Source of the DNA: CALMEH01 sp031409875 | Lineage (GTDB): Bacteria > Acidobacteriota > Blastocatellia > Pyrinomonadales > Pyrinomonadaceae | NCBI GenBank assembly: GCA_031409875.1 | Contig: JANNYB010000062.1 | Location: 24,177 to 88,176 of the forward strand | Length of the DNA: 64,000 nt | Direction of reading: 5' to 3' | Program-made: the position numbers and the translations under genes | Shown: piece by piece, positions 58,559 to 64,000 of the stretch | Numbering within the stretch: position 1 is the first letter of the stretch | Layout: every line of letters begins with the position of its first letter | The notes under the pieces: generated by a model | The model's input: the letters and a program-made list of their open reading frames with translations, nothing else | What the model was told of the DNA's origin: nothing | The model's database searches: none

Positions 58559-58909
58559 TTATCGCAATTTTTGATTGAAACCGTGAAGCATCTTTTTGAC
58601 TTCGATAATCTCCGTAAGAATTATTTCATAATCAGTTTTTGAAAACATCTCAAGGTCAAACGCCAAAAGCGCGTAATATTCCAAACGATTTGCAAAACTA
58701 AGCGCAATATAAAGACTTCTTGAAAACTCCGAATCGTTTGGCTTCCCGCAACCTTCGGCAATATAAGCCGGAACGTCAACGCTCGTTTTTCGCAAAGAAT
58801 TTCGCAACCCGAAAAGCTCTTCACGCGGAAAATCCAAAGTTAATTTATAAATCAACAACGTCAATTCGTGCGCTTTCTGCCAAACTTTGAGATTTCTAAA
58901 ATCTTGCAT
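58559..58909 (-). CDS. four-helix bundle protein (23S rRNA IVP family)
   Basis: 116 aa. MQDFRNLKVWQKAHELTLLI and AEGCGKPNDSEFSRSLYIALSFANRLEYYALLA are typical of this common small family (TIGR02436-like). Function unknown; it is found in many phyla, sometimes within 23S rRNA insertions but mostly free-standing as here. Confidence 0.88.
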   Translation of the reverse strand: MQDFRNLKVWQKAHELTLLIYKLTLDFPREELFGLRNSLRKTSVDVPAYIAEGCGKPNDSEFSRSLYIALSFANRLEYYALLAFDLEMFSKTDYEIILTEIIEVKKMLHGFNQKLR

Positions 58910-58932
58910 AAAATTAGTTTATTACGAACAGA

Positions 58933-58972
58933 AAAAAGCTAAAAGCTATTGGCTAACAGCTTTTAGCTTTTT
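58933..58972 (-). terminator. intrinsic terminator of the GNAT gene
   Basis: AAAAAGCTAAAAGCTGTTAG pairs with TAGCTTTTAGCTTTTT on the minus strand, followed by T. It overlaps the stop of the gene at 58971. Confidence 0.75.
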
Positions 58973-59429
58973 AAATAGAACCAAGCAATTTTTTCATACA
59001 AACGCTGTTTTCGATTCCTTCATATTGACCGTAATTCGAAATAATTTCGTAACCGCTTTTTTGATACAGCGCGATGGCTTCGGGTTGTTTCAAACCTGTT
59101 TCCAATACACATTCAGCAAAATTTAATTCTTTCGCCCAAGTTTCGAGTTCCGCCAAAATTTTTCCGGCAAATCCGCGCCCGCGCAAGTTTTCTCGAACAT
59201 ACATTCGCTTTATTTCGGCAACTTGCGGCAAATATTCCTTAAACGCACCGCAACCGACAACTTGATTATTTTCGTATGCCACGACGACTTCACGAATTTT
59301 ATCAATCTTATTAAATTGCGCGTAAAACGAATGTTCCGCGCCATCCCGAATCGCAAGTTCACGGTCAAGAAAACCAAAGAGTTCACGAAAATCTTTGTCA
59401 TCCGAGTTTGTTCTAATAATTTGCAGCAT
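58971..59429 (-). CDS. GNAT-family N-acetyltransferase
   Basis: 152 aa from the ATG at 59429 (MLQIIRTNSDDKDF). Motif A: IKRMYVRENLRGRGFAGKILAEL (acetyl-CoA loop RGRGFAG), then CVLETGLKQPEAIALYQKSGYE. Substrate unknown. Divergent from the secreted helical protein, 62 bp apart. Confidence 0.88.
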   Translation of the reverse strand: MLQIIRTNSDDKDFRELFGFLDRELAIRDGAEHSFYAQFNKIDKIREVVVAYENNQVVGCGAFKEYLPQVAEIKRMYVRENLRGRGFAGKILAELETWAKELNFAECVLETGLKQPEAIALYQKSGYEIISNYGQYEGIENSVCMKKLLGSI

Positions 59430-59491
59430 AAGGATTTTAGTTTTATTTTGCAATTTTATGTTACAATTTGTCCATTTTAAGGAGAGCAACT

Positions 59492-61324
59492 ATGCGCTAT
59501 TTACGATTTGTCTTAATTTTCGTTTTCGCTTTTTTCATCACCGCTTCGGCTCAAACCAATTCAAGTTCAACGCCTTCGCCTACGCCGCAAAAAGACAAAG
59601 CTCGGCTCGAACTCGAAGCCAATGCGCTGGGTTTAGCGGAATCGGCGGTTTCGGACGCAAGCAGTCTGAAACTTTGGGAAAATCGGGCTTTGGTTTTCGC
59701 GCTGGCGGGCGATTTGATTTGGGAAACCGACCAAAAACGCGCCCGTGTGCTTTTCCGAAACGCCGTCGAAGAATTGAACGCGGGCAATACTGTTCCGAAG
59801 GAAAAGCCGAAAGATTATTATTCTGATTATGATTATTGGCTCGATTTTTCGCCGCGTCATACGGTTTTGCTGATTATCGCCGCTTACGATGCTGATTGGG
59901 CTTTGACGCTCTTGCAGGAAACGCGCCCGCCCGATTTGCAAGCCGCGCTCAATCAAAAAGCTCTGCCGCAAACGACGACGATTAATCAACAAAAAACGCA
60001 AACGCAGAAAATGTCGGACGAGAAAAACCGCTACAAAATTCAGCGCGAACTCGAACTCGAACAAAAATTTGCCGCCAAAGCCGCCGAAGAAGATCCGCAA
60101 AAAGCCGCGAAACTGATTCGTGAAAGCCTGAAGAAAGGCGTTTCGCAAGCGGCACTCGGTTTGGTTCAGAAAATTTATCAGAAAGATGAAAAACTCGCTA
60201 AGGAACTACTTGATGAAATTTTCAAAAAGATTATGGACACGGATTTCAAAGACAACAATGAAATCATATATGTAGTTGGCGGAATTTTGCGTGAAGCATC
60301 GCGCGAACAGCCCGCAAAAGCGGACGAAAAAACCAAAACGCTCAAGCCTGACGAAAAACAAATCAAAGACCTTGCAAATAAACTTGCGGACTATTTTCTG
60401 CAAAATTCAAAAGGTGAAAATAGTTGGCAATTAACTTCATTTGTGGCAATTTTGGCAAAATTCGTTCCCGAAAAAGCCGCTCAGTTGAAAAAATTGATTC
60501 CCGAAGATCAGCAAGACTACGCTGATTATATGGCTTTAATGTCGGACACGAACGCCAAGCCGGAAAAGTTGATTGAAGAAGCGGAAAAGTTTATCGCTTA
60601 TCAAAAATACGAGCTTTACCGCGCCGCCGCCGACAAAATAATCGCCGCCGGACAAGGCGACAAAGCCCGCGAAATGTTTCGCAACGCTGCAGACAGCAAA
60701 CAGCGCGACGACATTCTGAAATATATTGACGAAAAACTCTCCGCCGCCGCGCTCAAAGAAAACAAAACCGACGAAGTGCAAAAAATTCTCGCCAAAGCCG
60801 ATTCAAGCAGTTCAAAAATCAAAATATTAGTTGATTTGGCGATAAATTTAGAGAACAAAAAAACCGAAGACGACCACGAAGCCGCGCTCAAAATGTTGGA
60901 AGATGCAAAGAAACTCGTCCCCGATGTTCCCGACAGCAACGAAGCCGCCGCCGATATTCTCAAACTCGCTTCCGGTTATGCGATAGTCGCACCCGAAAAG
61001 GCGTTTCCGCTTTTGACAAATTTGATTGAAATGACCAACGATTTGCTAACCGCAAAATCACTTATCGCCAAATATAACCGCCGAAATTTCGCGTTTAAAC
61101 AAGGCGAACTGATTTTTATGACCAACATTCCAATTTCCGCCACGACTTACGGCAAGGAATTAAGCAGTCTTGCCACGTCGGATTTTTCGCGCACCAAAGG
61201 TTTGATTGATTTCGTCCGCCGCGACGACGCACGAGTTTTGACGAAAATTCTTCTCGCCCAAAGCATCATCAAAGGCAAAATCATCGTTGAAGGCGCGATG
61301 AATTTTAATTATGAAAGTTTTTGA
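59492..61324 (+). CDS. large secreted alpha-helical protein
   Basis: 610 aa from MRYLRFVLIFVFAFFITASA (signal peptide, cleaved about residue 21), AAGGAG ribosome site. Rich in Lys/Glu/Ala helices with TPR/HEAT-like spacing (for example KAAKLIRESLKKGVSQAALGLVQKIYQK). A TPSPTPQKD linker follows the signal. Likely a periplasmic scaffold; no enzyme motif. A Gln/Thr-rich break occurs near residue 170. Confidence 0.68.
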   Translation: MRYLRFVLIFVFAFFITASAQTNSSSTPSPTPQKDKARLELEANALGLAESAVSDASSLKLWENRALVFALAGDLIWETDQKRARVLFRNAVEELNAGNTVPKEKPKDYYSDYDYWLDFSPRHTVLLIIAAYDADWALTLLQETRPPDLQAALNQKALPQTTTINQQKTQTQKMSDEKNRYKIQRELELEQKFAAKAAEEDPQKAAKLIRESLKKGVSQAALGLVQKIYQKDEKLAKELLDEIFKKIMDTDFKDNNEIIYVVGGILREASREQPAKADEKTKTLKPDEKQIKDLANKLADYFLQNSKGENSWQLTSFVAILAKFVPEKAAQLKKLIPEDQQDYADYMALMSDTNAKPEKLIEEAEKFIAYQKYELYRAAADKIIAAGQGDKAREMFRNAADSKQRDDILKYIDEKLSAAALKENKTDEVQKILAKADSSSSKIKILVDLAINLENKKTEDDHEAALKMLEDAKKLVPDVPDSNEAAADILKLASGYAIVAPEKAFPLLTNLIEMTNDLLTAKSLIAKYNRRNFAFKQGELIFMTNIPISATTYGKELSSLATSDFSRTKGLIDFVRRDDARVLTKILLAQSIIKGKIIVEGAMNFNYESF

Positions 61325-61347
61325 ATGTGGAATTGTTTGAAATTTCT

Positions 61348-61560
61348 TGATGAATTGCCGTCAGTCTTTAGCTGACGGACGGCAAAATCAATGAACAAGG
61401 CTTTAGCCGAATTCCAAAAAAATAAAAATTCCGCTTGGCTTTAGCCTAATATTTACGCTAAAGCGATAAGGATTTTATTTATTTTACAGATTTTTGGCTA
61501 AAGCCTTCTGGCTTTTCAACTTAAATCCGTCAGCTAAAGACAGACGGCAATCCATCAAAT
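61348..61560. repeat. palindromic element, GCCGTCAGTCTTTAGCTGAC
   Basis: TTGATGAATTGCCGTCAGTC... and inverse GACAGACGGCAATCCATCAA, with an inner GGCTTTAGCC pair. MITE-like; fills the gap before the YdeI-type gene. Confidence 0.8.
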
Positions 61561-61584
61561 ATTAAATTCAGTTCATATAAACAC

Positions 61585-62139
61585 TTACAGTCTTTTACCT
61601 TCGCCGCAAGCCGCCAATAATGTTTCAAATCTGCCGTCCCGCGTCTTTTCTTGCTTGGCAGTCATTACCCAATTAATCATTTGTTTGCGATACCAATTCG
61701 CCTGTTTTTCAAAGAAATTCCACGCGCTTTCGTTCGCTTTAAACTGCGTTTCAAATTCATCCGAAAACTTTTTCAACTCATTTTCATAAGCGTAAATCGC
61801 CGATTTTTCATCCTTACGTTTCGCAAAAGCCGCAATTCCCGCAGGCATCATCAAACCTTTTTCCCTCAAAACCCGAACCTTTTCAATATTCACCGCGCTC
61901 CAATTCGAACTCGCCCGACGCGGCGTAAAACGATTTGAATAACTTTCCTCATCAATCTTCCGCCGCACGCCATCAATCCACCCAAAACACAAAGCCTGAT
62001 CAACCGATTCGCTCCAAGTCATCCACGATTTGCCCGATTTAACATTATAATAACCGACAATAATTTCGGTTTCAGTTTCGTGATTTTCCTCAAGCCATCG
62101 CCGGAAATCTGTTTGTGTCGGAAAGAATTTTGGAGTCAT
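61585..62139 (-). CDS. YdeI/OmpD-associated family protein
   Basis: 184 aa: LEENHETETEIIVGYYNVKSGK, then SVDQALCFGWIDGVRRKIDE and YSNRFTPRRASSNWSAVNIEK are signatures of the bacteriocin-protection YdeI family. C-terminal helix WYRKQMINWVMTAKQ. Function poorly known. Overlaps the next upstream gene by 4 bp (ATGA). Confidence 0.85.
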   Translation of the reverse strand: MTPKFFPTQTDFRRWLEENHETETEIIVGYYNVKSGKSWMTWSESVDQALCFGWIDGVRRKIDEESYSNRFTPRRASSNWSAVNIEKVRVLREKGLMMPAGIAAFAKRKDEKSAIYAYENELKKFSDEFETQFKANESAWNFFEKQANWYRKQMINWVMTAKQEKTRDGRFETLLAACGEGKRL

Positions 62140-62774
62140 AACACTCCTGCTTTATCGTCTATGTATTTTAGTTGGACGGGTAATTCTTTTTCTGATTTGT
62201 GAATAAAATCTCCGTAATTACTGTAATGCCAAACTCGATACAAGTGCCAAGTTTCATAATTACCCTTAACCGCTGTCTCTTTGATTTTATTCTCTCGATT
62301 TTCCTGTATTCGGGGTTTTGAAATTCCTAAAGCACGGATAAAAATATCAAATACTTTGTTTCCAAAACAAATAATGTGTCTTGTTAATGTGTCGTCAATC
62401 GAACGAACTTTTTCAGCAAATTTTTTGATGGCATCTTGTTCTTCGACTTTCACTAAATTTGAATTCGTTTCAATTTGTTCGGAAATATCGGTCATAAATC
62501 CGCCGATTAAATTTGAAAGATTAGCGTCTTGAACAAATCGCTTAAGCCGTTTGTCGCCAATATGACCTTTTGTGTGAAAGTTAGATAAAGGCGAAACTTT
62601 TGATAAGTTTTTTGCGACGTTTGACCGATTTAATCCGACAAAAACTACCCTACTGTGAAAGAGTTCCAGTTTTGAAAGAAAAAAGGTCAGACTGTTTGAA
62701 GTTTCTTCATCCCAAACAGCCCAACTACTTGTTTCAATTTCTATCAAGCTATTAAATATTTCAAGTGAAATCAT
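62136..62774 (-). CDS. uracil-DNA-glycosylase-fold-like hypothetical protein
   Basis: 212 aa. RVVFVGLNRSNVAKNLS is like the GLNPS motif of DUF1643/UDG-type proteins, followed by GDKRLKRFVQDANLSNLIGGFMTDI and the late WHLYRVWHYSNYGDF, with His in the position of the second UDG motif. A function in nucleic acid base handling is only a guess. Confidence 0.55.
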   Translation of the reverse strand: MISLEIFNSLIEIETSSWAVWDEETSNSLTFFLSKLELFHSRVVFVGLNRSNVAKNLSKVSPLSNFHTKGHIGDKRLKRFVQDANLSNLIGGFMTDISEQIETNSNLVKVEEQDAIKKFAEKVRSIDDTLTRHIICFGNKVFDIFIRALGISKPRIQENRENKIKETAVKGNYETWHLYRVWHYSNYGDFIHKSEKELPVQLKYIDDKAGVL

Positions 62775-62850
62775 TTTCGTAACTGCTAAAACGCTGATTC
62801 TTCATAAATTCCGTAGGCATCACGCAAATCCGGGCAGACTTCTTCGACAT

Positions 62851-63186
62851 TTAAGCAAAAGCAAATTCGCTCATTTTACGCAAAGTTTCAGAGCGAAAGC
62901 CAAGCACGATTTCGGTTTTTGAAAAGCCGTTTTCGAGCAAATCGGTGGCAATTCCATGTGATGTTTTGTCGAGTTGAATCCAGATTTTGCCGTTGAGGAT
63001 GTCGAGATGAGCAACGGTTTGATGAACGCGAATTCCGTTTTCCCAACCGACTTCGACTAACAGATAACGGTCGTGTTGGCGGTCGAAAACGACTTCGGTT
63101 TCGATGCCTTCTTCGGCAAAAGGCGGTTCGGTATATTTAGACAAAATTTCTTCGATTTTGCCGCGCATTGTTTCTAATTTATCCAT
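62851..63186 (-). CDS. xisI: XisI-family protein
   Basis: 111 aa: YLLVEVGWENGIRVHQTVAHLDILNGKIWIQLDKTSHGIATDLLENG is the XisI core, known from the fdxN-element excision control of heterocystous cyanobacteria but widespread. XisI and XisH occur as a pair. Overlaps xisH by 13 bp. No recombinase (XisF) or excisable element is visible. Confidence 0.92.
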   Translation of the reverse strand: MDKLETMRGKIEEILSKYTEPPFAEEGIETEVVFDRQHDRYLLVEVGWENGIRVHQTVAHLDILNGKIWIQLDKTSHGIATDLLENGFSKTEIVLGFRSETLRKMSEFAFA

Positions 63187-63590
63187 CCGACAATTTCCTC
63201 CTTTTCTTCATTTACGCCAAAAACTTTGGCTAATTTGTGTTTGGTCAGCAGTTCGTGAAATTCATTTTGAAAAATTGATTGAAAAATTTCATCGGGAACT
63301 GCCAAAAAAAGTTCGCGGTCAGGTTCATTTTCCGACAAAATTGCCCGATAAAAAATAAACTGTCCGAGCGCATTTTCCAAATCATTCATTTCTGAAGCAC
63401 CGACAAAACTTTTTATTTCTACGGCAATTTTACGACTGCCTTTTTCAGCCGCCAAAATCCGTTCCGCTCCCAAATCTACATAAAGTTTGCGCCCTTTATA
63501 TTTCATACGAAACGGATCGTCAGTAACTTTCCAACCGTCTTTGATAAGCGCATTTTTCACGCAATTATGAAGTAAATCTCTTGCAGGCAT
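63174..63590 (-). CDS. xisH: XisH-family endonuclease-fold protein
   Basis: 138 aa: MPARDLLHNCVKNALIKDGW, then YVDLGAERILAAEKGSRKIAVEIKSFVG, a restriction-endonuclease fold (D...E-x-K). Paired with xisI downstream. Often found as a pair of unknown function, possibly defence or element control. Confidence 0.92.
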   Translation of the reverse strand: MPARDLLHNCVKNALIKDGWKVTDDPFRMKYKGRKLYVDLGAERILAAEKGSRKIAVEIKSFVGASEMNDLENALGQFIFYRAILSENEPDRELFLAVPDEIFQSIFQNEFHELLTKHKLAKVFGVNEEKEEIVGWIN

Positions 63591-63698
63591 ATTTCTAAAT
63601 ATAACATAAAAAATCTTTCAAATTCTAAAGTCGGTTTTTCATAAATCCCATAAACATCGTGCAGAGCCGTGCAGATTTCTACGAACGGCGCAGGTTTT

Positions 63699-63885
63699 TT
63701 ACTTTACTGTAATATATTCGTTCATCAAGCCGACTAATGTTTGCGAGGAATCCAAACCGTATCCGGCGGCGAACGGAAGTTGGGTTTTGTGCAGGCATTC
63801 GCCGGATTTTGAGTTTAGAATGAGATAATAATAATATCCGCCGTCAAATTCACTTTCTTTAATTAGATGTTCCGATAAACTTCTC
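63699..63885 (-). pseudogene. remnant of a gene with XisI/XisH-neighbour-like tail
   Basis: An open frame of about 62 codons without start ends at a TAA (63701). It reads LNSKSGECLHKTQLPFAAG and VGLMNEYITVK. It is blocked upstream by TAG and by the next gene. Between it and xisH, 63591-63698 repeats a 45-bp fragment found again downstream of xisI (62797-62845). No other gene there. Confidence 0.45.
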
Positions 63886-63920
63886 TAGAAAATCAAGTTC
63901 ATTGAAAATTTATTAAGGTT

Positions 63921-64000
63921 ATGAGTCTTGATAACCTAAAAATGTTTCCTAAAAATCGAATCAAGTCATTATTTGGACTTGAGCCGGAAGTCTTAGCCGA
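63921..64000 (+). CDS. start of an unknown gene, possible transposase
   Basis: ATG at 63921 with AAGG before it; reads MSLDNLKMFPKNRIKSLFGL and continues out of the window. The FPKNRIKSLFGLEPEVLA pattern is like the N-terminal part of IS5-type transposases (HTH before DDE). Its position beside a broken gene fits an insertion. Only 26 residues are available, so the call is weak. Confidence 0.35.
   Translation, partial: MSLDNLKMFPKNRIKSLFGLEPEVLA

Noticed and set aside
63921..64000. Firm transposase call at the right edge
   Set aside because: Only 26 residues are visible and no inverted repeat end could be fixed, so it is kept as a low-confidence feature.

Overview
The window is about 40% GC, with no rRNA and no complete large mobile element. 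Several features point to a low-GC member of Acidobacteriota, probably Blastocatellia/Pyrinomonadaceae. These are an ECF sigma factor next to a Ser/Thr kinase with a PD40 propeller, long secreted reprolysin-like proteases with IPT, BACON-like and carboxypeptidase-regulatory-like tails, an LpxC (so a lipid A outer membrane), and many zinc-ribbon and secreted proteins of unknown role. This placement is inferred from gene content only.

Layout. 0-17.4 kb is mostly chromosomal: FdhF-like oxidoreductase (partial) and FdhD, LpxC, an EVE protein, an ATP-grasp protein, a secreted protease, a Septu-like ATPase/HNH defence pair that runs by a TAATG overlap into an acyl-CoA carboxylase beta subunit, a cupin, an exported agmatine deiminase-like enzyme, an AraC-type regulator, pyrophosphatase and an enoyl-CoA hydratase. 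17.4-38 kb holds the giant protease, two Ser/Thr kinases, a glycolate-oxidase-like flavoprotein, a HAD phosphatase, a helical-repeat protein, the ECF sigma, a papain-like protease, a methyltransferase and an HNH nuclease. 51.2-64 kb is mixed: ThiL, a MerR regulator, a tRNA-Pro with a small endonuclease island at its 3' end, an HtrA lipoprotein, a cobalamin-binding mutase subunit, toxin-antitoxin pairs, a sterol-desaturase-like protein, a large helical secreted protein, XisH/XisI and the start of a probable transposase.

The most remarkable part is 38.3-51.2 kb. Nearly everything functional here lies on the minus strand: 20 tRNA genes (46.2-50.6 kb), five Y-RNA-like genes, a Ro60/Rsr (TROVE) protein and an RtcB RNA ligase. 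HEPN-like, PIN-like and other possible RNase toxins lie in between. The Y RNAs share the CGAAUGC / UUGUCG end-pairing signature, and three carry tRNA-like T arms. One contains a circularly permuted tRNA whose 7-bp acceptor helix is closed by a loop. The tRNAs are AT-rich and odd: three Leu tRNAs have short variable loops and no CCA, Thr has U-U mismatches in the acceptor, and Tyr is split by a 172-bp insertion with a 10-bp target duplication. A near-consensus promoter and a 54-codon ORF lie at the head of the array. I read this as an RNA repair and tRNA replacement island.

A second theme is repeats. Intergenic gaps, including almost every gap between the tRNA genes, hold hairpins whose arms are built of 7-9 bp tandem units. 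Each locus has its own unit. Some are carried inside TIR elements with 9-10 bp target duplications, and some short tandem arrays lie inside genes (thiL, the flavoprotein) or at gene ends (fdhD, lpxC, EVE).
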